A stretch of 64,000 nt of DNA from Chionoecetes opilio (GCA_016584305.1 JACEEZ010000110.1:168088-232087), one strand, 5' to 3'; numbered from the stretch's first letter, positions 9,724 to 20,596 are shown. Notes: a model not told the origin generated them from the sequence alone. Numbers and translations: made by a program.

Positions 9724-11290
9724 TGACACACACCCACACATACCACCCAACACACACACACACACATACCACCCAACACACACACCCACACATACCACCC
9801 AACACACACACACACCACCCAACACACACACACACACATACCACCCAACACACACACCCACACATACCACCCAACACACACACCCACACATACCACCCAA
9901 CACACACATACCACCCAACACACACACCCACACATACCACCCAACACACACACACACACATACCACCCAACACACACACCCACACATACCACCTGTGAAA
10001 GTTTTGATTTTTACTGGGGGTTTTAAGTACTTAGACTTCACTTACCTCTCAATAATTAAATCACCTTCGGGTTCTTTGTTTGACTCACTATGAAGCTATC
10101 AGTCCAGGACTACATACAGGGTAAACAATAAACACTTGGTAAACACCTTATCTAGTTTATTTACAAGATCTACACATAACAAAAATAGCACCCCCCAACA
10201 CAAGATTCATCCACTCAATCACGCCCTAAATATCTTCCCTACATATGCCTATGATAGCCTACCGCTTCTGGTTATCTGGCTGGGGAATAGATATAAGGGG
10301 TTATGGATTATGATTATAAGAACCTGTAGCCTCGAGCCTGTGGTCCTCGTCGCGCACACACGTGGTCGACTTCCTGTCTAGCGACTCGCTCCCAGCTTGC
10401 GTCTGCCAATACCAAGCCCTCCTTCTCCTCGCGGTATGACTTGCCCTGCGTCTGTTAGCAGGAACAAGCTCCAGACACGCGGGGAACTGGAAGGAGGTGG
10501 CGAGAGGTCCAGAAGACGTCCTCGGCTGGGGGAGGTGTAGTCGTGGCCGTGACCTGTAACAGAGTGAGCGACCCAGGCCGACCTGGATCCTCCAAGATGG
10601 CGGCTGGTGGCGCGTTGCCACTTCGTCTCATCTAAACATATTTTCTATACCCTGTTTCTTATTATGCATGCCTGAATTCCTATCAGCCACCACATGCAAT
10701 TTACTTCGGGTGTCTCTGCTAGCGCACCCTGCTACTCGTGGGGAGGCAACTATGAGCCTAAAACCCCTCCCACAGACTGGAATCCTTTCCCGCCACCAGA
10801 AAAACATTAACTGGCATCCGCCAGCGGGGACAACAGCCTGGCGCCAAGCGCAAATATGGGGACTGAATGCATATAAAATGTCTAGCCATTACACCACCCA
10901 ACACACACACCCACACATACACCACACCACACCACACTACCACCCAACACACACACACACACATACCACCCAACACACACACCCACACATACCACCCAAC
11001 ACACACACACACACATACCACCCAACACACACACCCACACATACCACCCAACACACACACACACACATACCACCCAACACACACACACACACATACCACC
11101 CAACACACACACACACACATACCACCCAACACACACACACACACATACCACCCAACACACACACCCACACATACCACCCAACACACACACACACACACAT
11201 ACACCCACATACACACACATACACGGGTGGTATGTGTGGGTGGGTGTGTTGGGTGGTATGTGTGGGTGTGTGTTGGGTGGTATGTGGGAT
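9724..11290. repeat. CA-rich minisatellite (CCACCCAACACACAC units), split and ending inverted
   Basis: Units of about 20-26 bp alternate (CA)n and CCCACACATACCACC. They run 9724-9993 and 10894-11220, separated by the 900-bp LTR. At 11225-11290 the array switches to the complementary strand (GGGTGGTATGTGTGGG), forming a terminal hairpin. The copy at 40842-41080 shows the same switch. Long Cys/Val- or His/Thr-rich reading frames here are repeat artefacts. Confidence 0.85.
9994..10893. mobile_element. Probable solo LTR (900 bp)
   Basis: The insert begins TGTGAAAG and ends CATTACA, and is flanked by CCACC on both sides (9989-9993, 10894-10898). Removing it with one CCACC restores an exact minisatellite unit. 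TG...CA ends, a 5-bp duplication and 900-bp length fit a solo LTR of a Gypsy- or BEL-type element. Orientation is unclear: a TATAAGG occurs near 10289 on the plus strand, and AATAAA-type signals occur on both strands near 10125-10165. No second LTR or internal region was seen. Confidence 0.65.
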
Positions 11291-11599
11291 GACTCAAAAT
11301 ACCACTCCGGTCGTCGGGTAGCACTGACCTTGCCCACGGACTGATAAACACTGAATTATCATAGCGCATGGCGCATTATGGCGGGAATAAACAGGTGGCG
11401 ATAGGTGGCGCTCACGTCTACGGCGGCAAAATTAAAAGTTAAATATTTCGTTACTTTTTTATTTTTTAATACTATTTACTTACCTGCCACAAATTCCGGT
11501 TATTGGGTTATTCCGGTTGTTGGGTATCCGGATAAAAGGTATTTTCCTGTATAGTCAATTAAAGGGAATTTAAAACACGTTATATTTATTTTATTTTAT

Positions 11600-12755
11600 T
11601 ATGGATTTCAATTTTATCATGGACATGAGTGGTCAAGGTACTGCTGAGTGCAGGCAGGAAGATTAAGGTCTATGGGAAGGAATGGCTGGTGGAGCAGTAC
11701 GGGCAGGTTTATATAAAAGCTATGAAGGAAGAAGAAAGAAAGGTTGTGCCATTCTGATGTCTAATAGTGTGAAAATGTGACTGAGTATGATTGGAAAGGC
11801 ACAAAAATGATGTGGCTGAAATGCAAGATTGGAATAGTCAAATATGCTTGAGGGTGTGTGTATGCTCCAGTGAACCTGAAAAGAGTGGAAGGTAAAAATG
11901 AAATTATGAAATTTTGGAGTGACCTGAATGCAAAAGTAAGGGATGAAAGTGGATGAAGTGGTGGGTAAATGGAGAGTATCTGTACGAAATGAAAATGGTA
12001 AGTGTTTGGTGGATGTGTGCTGAAAGAGGGTTATTCTTAGCAAACACCTTTTTTCAGCACAAGATCCACCAATATTCTTAGAGAAGAGTACAAGATGAAC
12101 AAAAAAGATTGACTGACCATATGGCTGTGGATAAAAGATAGAAGGCAGATGTGATGGATGCAAAAGTTGTGAGAGGTATGTTTGAGGGATCTCGCCATTA
12201 TGTTGTATTAATGAAGAAAAAAATTAATGACAGATGGAAGTCTAGAAAGAAAATGAAGAAAAGAAAGAGAAAGAGTCTTCAGGTTGAAGGATTTATAAAT
12301 GAAGGAAGAAGAGATGAATATAAGCAAAAATGTGACAAAAGCACTGAATTATAGAGGTGTAAGTCTTTTGAATATAGCTGGAATGGTATAAGGAAAAACT
12401 GTGATTGAAAGAGTGAAGAAGATTACAGTGTAGAATCAGTGAAGAGTAAGGAGATTATAAAAAAGGTGGTGGAAGAGTGAATCAGATTTTTTTAATCAGG
12501 ATTGGAAAACTAGAAATACAAACAAAAGTGAAAACAGTCTATGCTGGATTCATTGAACTTGAGAAAACCGATGACAGAGTTGATTGGAAAGCAAAGTGGG
12601 ATGAATTGAAGGTTTATGATGTGGGTGGGAAGCTATAGAATGGTATAAAAGCTTTTTATAAGGATGCAATCATGTTTGTCAGGGTAAATGGAGAATTGAG
12701 TGAAAGTTTTGGAATACGAGGTGTGAGGCAAGGATGTTTGATGACCCGTGGCTAT
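11600..12755 (+). pseudogene. LINE ORF2: endonuclease to RT, degraded
   Basis: Many stops and shifts are present, but the LINE pattern is readable in pieces. The endonuclease part gives WVCVYAPVNLKRVEG-like and FLANTFFQHKI-like stretches (11840-12080), then DAKVVRGMFEGSRHYVVLMK (12157-12216). The RT part gives NYRGVSLLNIAG (12352-12387), DRVDWKAKWDELKVYDVGG and GVRQGCLMT (12570-12745). It is cut at 12755 by a fold-back element and resumes at 13387. The family resembles the RTE-like LINEs that are abundant in crustaceans; the clade call is inference. Confidence 0.7.
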
Positions 12756-13386
12756 GGAGTACTGCACTAAGTATTAAGAGCCCATTGTGAATGCCCATGA
12801 ATCTCGATCAAATAGGTAATTGCAGACAGGAGGTTTCTGGTGACCAATAATTGATATTATTCCAGCTCAAACTAGCTAAATCTGAGTGTTGCTGTGTTGA
12901 ATATCAGGTTTTCACTAATAAAACTAAATTTTATGATATACTCTCGGCCTTGTTAGGAAGGTATGTTATTCAAAATAGTGTAAAAATGTATGTTTAATTC
13001 CTGTCAATATATAAGGTTATTTCTAAAGAAGCATTAAAAACAATTTGAATGTAGATATAACCTTCATGCATGCAAAAGACAATAAGCTATCCGAATGATG
13101 GTAAAGAGTTTTGTTTCTCGATAAAACATGATGAAAGCTACAGTTACGTACATTTGCACACTGTATTTTGAATAATATACCTAACAAGGCCTTGAGTATA
13201 TCAAAACATTTAATTTTGTTAATGAAAACCTGATGTTCAACATAACAACACTCAGATTTAGCTAGTTTGGCCTGAATTAATATCAATTATTGGTTGCTAG
13301 AAACCTCCTGTCCGCAAATTACCTATCTACCTTATCGAGATTCATGGGCATTTACAACGGGGACTGAATACTTAGTGTAGTACTCC
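12756..13386. mobile_element. Fold-back element in LINE ORF2
   Basis: Two arms of roughly 230-260 bp are inverted copies. The left arm begins GGAGTACTGCACTAAGTATT and the right arm ends CACTAAG-complement, CTTAGTGTAGTACTCC. Between them is a spacer of about 120 bp. The flanks suggest only AT as a duplication (12754-12755, 13387-13388). Its removal restores the RT stretch around TGGCTATTCAACATAT. No coding sequence. Confidence 0.7.
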
Positions 13387-13515
13387 ATTCAACATATGCA
13401 TAGATATTGTAATAAGAGAGATGAAGGTTAAAGGTAAAAGTTGGAGATGTTGAAGTGGAAGTGTGTAAATGGTGGCAAATGGTTGTTAAATTGATTCCTT
13501 TTGCAAATAATACAA
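13387..13515 (+). pseudogene. LINE ORF2 middle piece
   Basis: This continues the RT after the fold-back insertion, with VIREMK-type and FANNT (decayed FADDT catalytic box) readable up to 13515. A piggyBac element then splits it again at TTAA. Confidence 0.6.
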
Positions 13516-13519
13516 TTAA

Positions 13520-14519
13520 CCCGTACAGCCCCGCTGATTGCTCTCAGCCGTCGCAACTTTTCAACCTTGTATCTCCGTACATAGGGTCATAGTGAGTCAC
13601 ATCATAGTGAGTCATGATAGTGAGTCAAGATGTGAAGCAAGAATACAATACTTGGCAGCTCATATTCCATCCCTCCCACATCCCTTACAGCTTAATTTCT
13701 TTGAGCACCTAGACCCTGCTTTCTGCTCCAAGCGGCACACCAACCACGCACATCAAGCAGAGGCAGGGCGCTATGGGTGTTGGTGTACCTGCTCGCTTAG
13801 TAGAACGACACTTCTCCCGCTTCATTCCCCCTAACCCATCAAAATGAACCCTTCACGAAGGTGTTTTGTGTGTGCCAACACGACAGAAAGGGAGTATCAA
13901 AGGAAAGACACAATTTCCTACTGCCGTGAGTATAATGTTGATTTGTGCTATGACCAGTGTTTCATAGACTATCACACTCTTATTGAAGCACTCTAAGGGT
14001 GGGCAATGCGGCCAGAGACACTACTTTCTGCATGTAATTATGGCAAACATATGTAAATATAATAAACTAGATGTTTTCTTGACTTTCTTTTTCTTTTAAC
14101 TTTTTGGGAGGGAAGATATGAACTGCGATTTTGAGAGCTGAAAGGTAAAGGCGTGGCCGAAACTGCTCATGTTACAAAAATAACTATAGCTACACTCATA
14201 ATTATTACAAGTGCATTATGTCGTGAATCCTACGTGTTGAGCTATCATGTACAACACACATGTTACATGAACCATTGACGATGACGGACACTTGGCACGG
14301 CCGCACTTATCTCCCTGTTACAAGCCGCGCAGGAGTTTTAACGCTACAGTTGGCATATAAAGCCCTCCTCCTCTCCTACTGACTACTATATGGCTATAAT
14401 GAGTGATTTTTTGGGGTTCACTTGTTATAAATATGTGATTTTAACATATTTCCGAGAAAAAAAATAATGGTAAAAATTGACGGGTCTGAGTGTTACAAAA
14501 TTTGATTTTTTGGGGAGCC
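13520..14519 (+). mobile_element. piggyBac element remnant
   Basis: The element is flanked by TTAA at 13516-13519 and 14520-14523, the piggyBac target. It starts CCCGTACAG, consistent with piggyBac termini, while the right terminus (GGGGAGCC) is decayed. Excision with one TTAA rejoins the LINE RT. It encodes the C-terminal end of a transposase. Confidence 0.7.
13630..13996 (+). pseudogene. piggyBac transposase C-terminus
   Basis: In pieces the reading gives HLDPAFCSKRHT, then after a frameshift ARLVERHFSRFIPPNPSK, then after a second shift at about 13842 the cysteine-rich tail SRRCFVCANTTEREYQRKD...YCREYNVDLCYDQCF and YHT, ending at a stop (13994-13996). This C-x2-C ... C-x2-C ... H layout is the C-terminal zinc-binding domain of piggyBac transposases. 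The catalytic DDD core is absent. Confidence 0.7.
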
Positions 14520-14523
14520 TTAA

Positions 14524-15460
14524 CGTGTTAGGAATGAGAATGAATTACAGAAACTTGCAAACATGTTTAATGATGTATGCAAAAGACGGAGGCTGAGGGT
14601 GAATGTTAACAAAAGCACGATGATGTTTTTTGAAATAAGTAGAAGTAAAGTGATAGATTTTGAGAGCTTATATAGAGTAAGATTTGAATATCCTAAAAAA
14701 TGTGAAATTAGGCTAAATTGAATATGATTGGAAGAGGTGAAGGAATTTGAGTATCTTGATAAGATTAAGTGCATGTATGGAAGCATGAAATGTGAGATGA
14801 GAGAAAAGCACTGCAAGGGATTACAATGATTGGATCCCTGGGAGGAAAGAACTGTGAAGGGAATGAGAGATGCAATAATTATACCAACAATCACATAATG
14901 CAAGTGAGACGAGTGTGAAATGAAAGACAAACGTCAAGGATCCAGGCAGTTGAAATAAGTTATTTGAGAAGTGCCTGTGGATAGAATAATGGATGGTGAA
15001 AATAATGAAAGCGTGTAATATTACAGGTTTGAAATGTCAAAAAGTAAGGGCGAGGGGATGAAATGTGAAGTGGTTGAAAGGGTAATGCGCAGTTCTCCGA
15101 GGTGGTTCTATCATATATAAAGGATGACAGAGTGAGTTGACCAAAAGAGTATATATGAGTGTAGTGGATGCGGTGGGTACTAGAGGACGACCCCCATTGA
15201 AATGGGAATACAGTGTGCTAGAGTATGTGTGATAAAAGGTAGAGAGGAGAATGAGTGAGTTAGAGCATGCATGGAGGGAATACAAGGGCAGAAATATATG
15301 GAGACTTCTGTCGCGGCCACACCATTGGGGGATTTATTCTTAGGGACGGGTGTCAGAGATAGTAGTAGTGGCAGTAGACTTCAAGTGGTCACAGACTTTA
15401 CATCCAGTACATGGACTAGTATGTTGACTACTGGAATGCCAAGGGGCCTGAAAGCATAAT
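14524..15460 (+). pseudogene. LINE ORF2 3' part
   Basis: The RT thumb and C-terminal region is readable in fragments: ELQKLANMFNDVCKRRRLRV-like (14540-14600), VNKSTMMFFEISRSKVIDFE (14608-14665), then a YLRSACG-like piece (14960) and RGRPPLKWE-like (15180-15210). It ends with the LFLGTGVRDSSSGS stretch (15340-15375). There are many stops. This is the third part of the element begun at 11600. Confidence 0.6.
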
Positions 15461-16185
15461 TTTGACTTTACAAACAAGCAGATAAGATATATTAAAGGGC
15501 ACAAATCATTTTTGTTAGAATAACTTAATTAAAAAAAATAATAATACAGATACTGCATGATGTGAAAAGTTCAAACCGAATTAGACTGTGACTTTAACAA
15601 ATGAAATATATATACAGCCTCTACTTAGACTTTTTGTACAGAAATGGTAATGAAATAGAACATAATATTATTTCAAAATAGCTGCTGTACTACATATCAA
15701 TTTGGCTCAGATGCCAGGCACAGAATTTCATATAAAGTAAGGAGGCAGATAGAAAAAAAACATCCAAAGAAAAAGGGAAAAAAACCTGGTTCTTAGAGAC
15801 TTCAATATATGCAGTGTTAATAGTACAACAGGCATTGCATAATATGGTAGGCAAGGACAAATTAAAAAATTTCATGCCGCATTCTTCTTCCAGCAATGCT
15901 GAAATGGCAAAAAGTAGGTGCCAATCCCCATGGCTCTGAATTTTCTGCTTTATAAGTATGTCTTGAGAAGTAAACTAGTTAAGGTAAAAGATATCCTACT
16001 TTTACATTTAAGGGCAAAATGCTTTTCAACTTCATCCTTTTCAATAATGCAAAGATACAACTTCATAACACGTTAGCTTTGTTTTACCCAGGAACATTTT
16101 CCCAAATGTACCGTGAATTGTAATAAAAAATGCAATATCATTATATTATGTAATAATTGCCCAAGGCTACGTGACATCCATCAAA
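15461..16185. other. No recognisable feature
   Basis: AT-rich unique-looking sequence. I see no gene, inverted repeat or microsatellite worth annotating. Confidence 0.4.
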
Positions 16186-16475
16186 TAGTACAAGTATCAG
16201 AGATTGAGAATGGAAGTGGTTGTGGGAAGGTATGCAAGGCACAGTAGTTTAGGCAGGCTAAGATGAAGGATATGGTGGAAGAGGAATGGAAGGGTTTACA
16301 ATCCTGATGTCTGAGAATATGGAAATGAGTGTGATTAGATATGGTTGGAAAGGTTCTAGGGTAGAGTGGGTGAGGTGTAAATTTAGATTGATAAGGTATA
16401 CCCTATAAAAGGGCCCTGTAAACAACAAAAGGGAGATATGATAGGGAAACATTCTGAATTTAGTTCAATGAGTGC
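16186..16475 (+). pseudogene. LINE endonuclease fragment, first half
   Basis: The nucleotide pattern is co-linear with 11640-11900: a GGAAGG...GGCAGG leader, then CAATCCTGATGTCTGAGAAT and GATATGGTTGGAAAGG, matching the endonuclease N-terminal region of that LINE. Stops interrupt every frame. It is split by a piggyBac MITE and continues at 17281. Confidence 0.55.
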
Positions 16476-16479
16476 TTAA

Positions 16480-17276
16480 CCCTTTCACGTACAAATGACG
16501 TCTTTGAGCGCCATCCAGTACGTGTAGGCCATACGTACAAATGACGTCTTTGAGCGTCATCCGGTACGTGTAGGCCATACGTACAAATGACGTCTTTGAG
16601 CGTCATCCGGTACGTGTAGGCCATACGTACAAATGACGTCTTTGAGCGTCATCCGGTACGTGTAGGCCATACGTACAAATGACGTCTTTGAGCGTCATCC
16701 AAAAATAATATTTTAAAATATTTATTAAAAATCTTAAAAAGCGCGCGGTTGACGTTCACTTGACTGTTGGAGCGAATTACAATATATTATATTAAAATAT
16801 ATTTTGTATAATATAATATTGTATAATATTATATTACAATATATTTATTAAAAAAAAAACCTTTACGCTATCTTTCACTTCGTTGTATGTCTTTATTTTT
16901 GAGCGAATTACAATATATTATACTTCATTGGAAAGAAAATTTATTCAGCTATGTCATGGAATGTAGAAAAATCTTCTATGATGATGAGTTGATTTTTGGC
17001 ATATTATTTTTTGCCGCAAGGTGTTAATTTTTAATTTTTTTCACTTCTAACTCGAGGTTTTGTAAGTTATTTTCACGCTAGCGTATTTTTTGAACATTGT
17101 ATGATATAGGAAATGATTTTAGCTTAAAAACGAAACATAATTGAACTCGATACCTTTGATAGTTTAGTTTCTAGACGCGGTGGAAGTACAACTTTTTTCC
17201 CCGCGCGTGACATTTCGGGTGACAATGGGTTTACGCGGGACAACAAAAAGTGAATGACAACGGTGACGTGAAAGGG
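16480..17276. mobile_element. piggyBac-type MITE
   Basis: The termini CCCTTTCACGT and ACGTGAAAGGG are perfect inverted repeats flanked by TTAA (16476-16479, 17277-17280). No transposase. It contains the 46-bp tandem array at 16488-16700 and AT-rich sequence. Confidence 0.85.
16488..16700. repeat. 46-bp tandem repeat, about 4.6 copies
   Basis: The unit runs CGTACAAATGACGTCTTTGA, GCGTCATCCGGTACGTGTAG, GCCATA. Each unit contains ATGACG and CGTCAT as a short hairpin around TCTTTGAG. The copies are almost identical; the first carries two differences (GCGCCATCCAG). Confidence 0.85.
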
Positions 17277-17280
17277 TTAA

Positions 17281-17585
17281 GAGAGTTGGTGAAAGAAAGG
17301 AAGGTGGTGGTGATGGGGATATGAATGGCAATGAGAGTATAGAAGAGGCTGTAGGTATGGGTTGTGTACCGGGGAACAATGAGAATGGTAATAACGAGAT
17401 TTGTGTTGGGAGAGGGTTGTTTTTAGCAAATACATAACTTGAGCATAAGATGATACATATACAAGAAAAGGGATTTATCATAAAAAGCAGTGTTGATAGA
17501 CTTTACAGCAACAGACAGGGGACTGAATAGATAAGTAACTATTGCGAAAGTGGTTAGAGGTATGTTCGTGATGATGATGAGCAAA
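17281..17585 (+). pseudogene. LINE endonuclease fragment, second half
   Basis: This reads ELVKERKVVVMG, a decayed endonuclease core (GDMN in intact copies), then ENGNNEICVGRGLFLANT and EHKMIH. It continues directly from 16475 once the piggyBac MITE and one TTAA are removed. It ends near a VVRGMF-like stretch at 17550. Confidence 0.6.
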
Positions 17586-17683
17586 CCTATAGTTTAACTG
17601 CTGTATTCTGGGTCACAGTAACCAGTGGATATTTGTAGCAAATAAAAAATATAAAATATATTGTGCAGGTGTGCTGGAGTTAC

Positions 17684-17797
17684 CTGGTTTTTAACATGGT
17701 GGAAGGGATGGACAAGTGTCTTGGAGCTAAAGCTGCATTTCTTTGGCATGTTAGCAATATCCTCAATGATGTTGATATTGGACTGTGCACCATAGCC
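17684..17797 (-). CDS. Candidate host-gene exon, product not recognised
   Basis: On the minus strand the stretch is preceded by a pyrimidine-rich acceptor (TTTATATTTCTCCGCAG) and followed by a GTAACT donor. It is exactly 38 codons with no stop, reading GYGAQSNINIIEDIANMPKK, then CSFSSKTLVHPFHHVKNQ. Codon choice looks ordinary and the segment lies in no recognised repeat. A second frame (AMVHSPIST...) is also open, and a long plus-strand frame overlaps, so coding status is uncertain. If real it could be an exon of a gene nested in the LPCAT intron. Confidence 0.4.
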
Positions 17798-18436
17798 CTG
17801 CGGAGAAATATAAACACTAATAATGTGTTGCCTTTCAGCTGCATCTTTATTAAAAGTGAGACACAGAGGCAATATGTACAATTGTACATGTTTGCAGTCA
17901 TAACAGATGATGAAATAGGCTTTCACAAGAGTTTGAAACTCTTCATAGTAATAATTCTACAAAAAACAAAACAAAATGAGTATTTTTGGGTCTGCAATCA
18001 AAGTTTTAAAATGTTCATTTCAAGCACATTTTCATCTACTACTGGAAGATCTGTTTCTAAAACTAATGACTATATTTCAAGTCTCAACGAGAGGGAAAAA
18101 AAGGTTATGGTCACATGTTTGCAAGGTAATTTGTTTGTTATATGCCAAGAACAAGGAAACATGTTTAATGAGGAGCATATTACTAAACCCTATTTTTCAC
18201 TATCATTACACATACAGGGAGGTCCCGTTATACGAGCATTCGGTATACGAGAATCCGAAGATACGAGATGTGTAAATTAGGGTCTATTTTCAATATACGA
18301 AATCGAAAATCCAATGCTACGACATTCAAACTGGGGTGAGAAAAATTACCAAGTTATTTACTAAAGTAAATTACAAGTTATTTACTAAAGTAAATTACAA
18401 GTTATTTACTAAAATTATAAAGTAATTTACTGACTA

Positions 18437-19323
18437 CAGCCAAATTCCCAACATCCGACCTTCAAACATCCGACTTGTCCAAACAACCGACTTTTTTCTT
18501 CTATGTCTCAAGTCGGATAAATTATTAAACAATTCCAGACAACCGACCCTCGGTCAGACGTTTGAATTCGGCGGCGGGCGGGAGGCAGGTAGTTCGTGTT
18601 TTTCTCACTACCCGCTCGCAGCGCTGGTAGCGGCGTGGCGTTGGCGGGTGTTTTCAGAGTTTATTTACACTTGCTGTTGGCTGCTTCACCACCACATTGT
18701 GTCTTGTTATGGCCATTAATTTTACTTTCTACAGTGAATAATGTCATCTACAAGTGCTAAACGTAAGCGTGTTGTGTTGAACATTGAACAGAAAGTGAAT
18801 ATTATAAGGAAAGTAGAACAAGGTGTTCCTAGACAAGATATATGTCGGGAATTTAACATCGGCAAGACGACTGTGGTGGACATTTTAAAGTCCAAAGATA
18901 ACTTGTTTAAGTTTTATGCTGGTACAGAAACTAACAAGTTTTTAAGAAAACGGGAAACTCTGAGCACGCCTAAGTTGGCTTTGCTGGACGAAGCAGTGTG
19001 GGAATGGTATAAAATGAAGCGTAATGATGGTAAAGGGAAGCCAGTGCATGGCTATATGATAATTGAACAAAGCAAGGAGATGTACAAGAAAATGAAGATA
19101 AAGGAACCGTGTACTTTCTCAGATGGATGGCTTCGCAATTTCAAGGTTCGTCACGGCATCAGGAAGCTTACTATAGCTGGTGAAAAACTCTCAGCTGACT
19201 CGGTTGGTGCTGAGGAGTTCATCGATAATTCGATATTAAATTATGTACATCCGAACATCCAACTATTCCAATTATCCGACCTACCTTCGGTCCCCCCAAG
19301 GTCGGATAATTAATACTTAGCTG
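18437..19323 (+). mobile_element. Nested, internally deleted Tigger/pogo element
   Basis: It begins CAGCCAAATTCCCAACATCC and ends in the loose complement finishing ACTTAGCTG, with TA at 18435-18436 and 19324-19325. Subterminal CATCCGAC and GGTCGGATAA repeats occur at both ends. At 887 bp it is far shorter than an autonomous Tigger, and it keeps only the 5' coding part. Confidence 0.8.
18741..19313 (+). CDS. CENP-B/Tigger-type DNA-binding protein, lacking the DDE domain
   Basis: A 190-residue intact frame starts at ATG 18741. It shows the psq/CENPB_N helix-turn-helix (KRKRVVLNIEQKVNIIRKVE, then QDICREFNIGKTTVVDILK, about residues 8-55) and the second CENPB-type helix-turn-helix (about 75-150, ending FSDGWLRNFKVRHGIRKL). 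Intact Tigger transposases continue into a DDE endonuclase of 200 or more residues. Here the frame runs into the element's own right inverted repeat, which encodes the last 20 or so residues (LFQLSDLPSVPPRSDN). Such a product could bind transposon ends without cutting and might act as a repressor; that is inference. No stop or frameshift is seen. Promoter and expression are unknown. Confidence 0.7.
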   Translation: MSSTSAKRKRVVLNIEQKVNIIRKVEQGVPRQDICREFNIGKTTVVDILKSKDNLFKFYAGTETNKFLRKRETLSTPKLALLDEAVWEWYKMKRNDGKGKPVHGYMIIEQSKEMYKKMKIKEPCTFSDGWLRNFKVRHGIRKLTIAGEKLSADSVGAEEFIDNSILNYVHPNIQLFQLSDLPSVPPRSDN

Positions 19324-19575
19324 TATATGATTTTACCTAAGGTTGTACGATAATCAATCTGAAAATATGATAATTCTGGTGGCTCGGTACGACAATGTGG
19401 CCTACAAAACTTCACATCCTGGACGATGTATAATGATTCAGATGCGCAGAGACGAGTTTGTGGGCAGTGGAAGAGGCCTGCGCACCCCTCCCTTGTCCCT
19501 TACCTACCCTACCCTCTCGAGTCTATTGTATCACGCGGCAGCACCGAGGATCTTTCCTCTTCCCCAATTTGAGCT

Positions 19576-20596
19576 CCCTTCACACATTCCATAATCGAGC
19601 CACGATAGCGCCACCAATTTGATTATTGACGCCATCGTGAAATTTGTTCACGATAAACGCAGACCACGATAGCCTTACAACAATGTCACGCTGCCTGTAC
19701 GTATGTGTCATGACGGTCGTAAGATGGTCACGATGGAGTCATGACAGCTGTAAGACTACGTCACGTATGGAAAATCAACGGTCATTTTGTCGTCACGACA
19801 GAGTTATGATAACCACGACAGTGCCATGACGGTGCCATGAACGTATCACGATAGCGTCAAGAGCCATGCCTCATGCAACATGCCTCACACGTGGGTGTGT
19901 GTTGCCATGGTGATGGAGAAGGAAGGGGGGCTAGAGATGAAGGTGGGAGAAACAGGGTTGTGTTGGTAAAGGAGAAGGGGGGAAACGGGGGAGGGGGGTT
20001 GTAATAAAGAAGGGGGTGATGGTGTTGGTGGGGAAACGGGGGGGGGAGGGATGGAGAAGGCGTTGTTGGGGGTGTGAGTGGTTAAAACGGGGGTGGATCC
20101 ACCACCCACCCCCTACTCCCTACCCACTTCCCCCATCACCACGTGGTCATGGGAGTAGGGGGTAGGGAGTAGGGGGTGGGTGGCATCACCACGTGGTCAT
20201 GGGAGTAGGGGGAAGGGAGTAGAGGGTGGGTGGAGGTGAATGAGAAAGGGGGGAGAAGGCAGAAGGGGATGCAAAAAAGGGGGGGGAGGTAGGATTGAAG
20301 GCGCGGGTAACGGTTTCTTATCGTCACGATAAACATACGACGATCACGATAGTGTCACGAAGCTGCTACATAGATAACGATAGCATCACGATAGACTTAC
20401 GATAGCGCTGCTTTGGGTACAAAAATCGGGGAGCTTCCCGATTTTTCAGTGCACGCACTAACTTTTCGTGGCCTTGGCCGAGTGCGTCACGAGCGTCACG
20501 ATCGGTCACGATGGACCCATAACCAGGACCATGACGGCGCTGCGCACTTCATTGTTGGCGCTTTCGTGGTTCCATTAATGGAATGTGTGAAGGGGG
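19576..20596. mobile_element. CACGAT-iteron inverted-repeat element
   Basis: CCCTTCACACATTCCA on the left and TGGAATGTGTGAAGGG on the right are inverted repeats that continue imperfectly over about 38 bp. Inside are many spaced copies of CACGAT/ATCGTG and TCATGAC-like motifs on both flanks of a G-rich core. The target duplication is not clear. Superfamily unassigned. Confidence 0.6.
20134..20233. repeat. 50-bp tandem duplication
   Basis: CATCACCACGTGGTCATGGG starts at 20134 and 20184, each followed by AGTAGGGGG-type G-rich sequence. It lies inside the CACGAT-iteron element. Confidence 0.75.

Larger units (their letters stand above)
9584..11549. mobile_element. Tigger-like element (CAGGAAAATACCTTTTATCC family) with minisatellite and LTR
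   Basis: Perfect 25-bp inverted repeats (CAGGAAAATACCTTTTATCC and onward) are flanked by TA (9582-9583, 11550-11551). Subterminal TCCGG, CCGGTTA and CCGGTTATTGGG motifs repeat at both ends. A near-identical copy without the LTR lies at 40699-41343. It is non-coding and built around a CA-rich minisatellite. Confidence 0.9.

Noticed and set aside
9632..10041. Long Cys/Val/Gly-rich and His/Thr/Pro-rich open frames
   Set aside because: They are six-frame readings of the CA-rich minisatellite; the same patterns appear at 10758-11369 and 40747-41163.
16488..16700. CRISPR-like array
   Set aside because: The repeats are directly adjacent with no unique spacers, and lie in a piggyBac MITE in a eukaryotic genome.
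17663..18280. 205-codon plus-strand open frame
   Set aside because: It has no domain, runs into the end of the Tigger-like element at 18215, and overlaps a better-supported minus-strand exon candidate.
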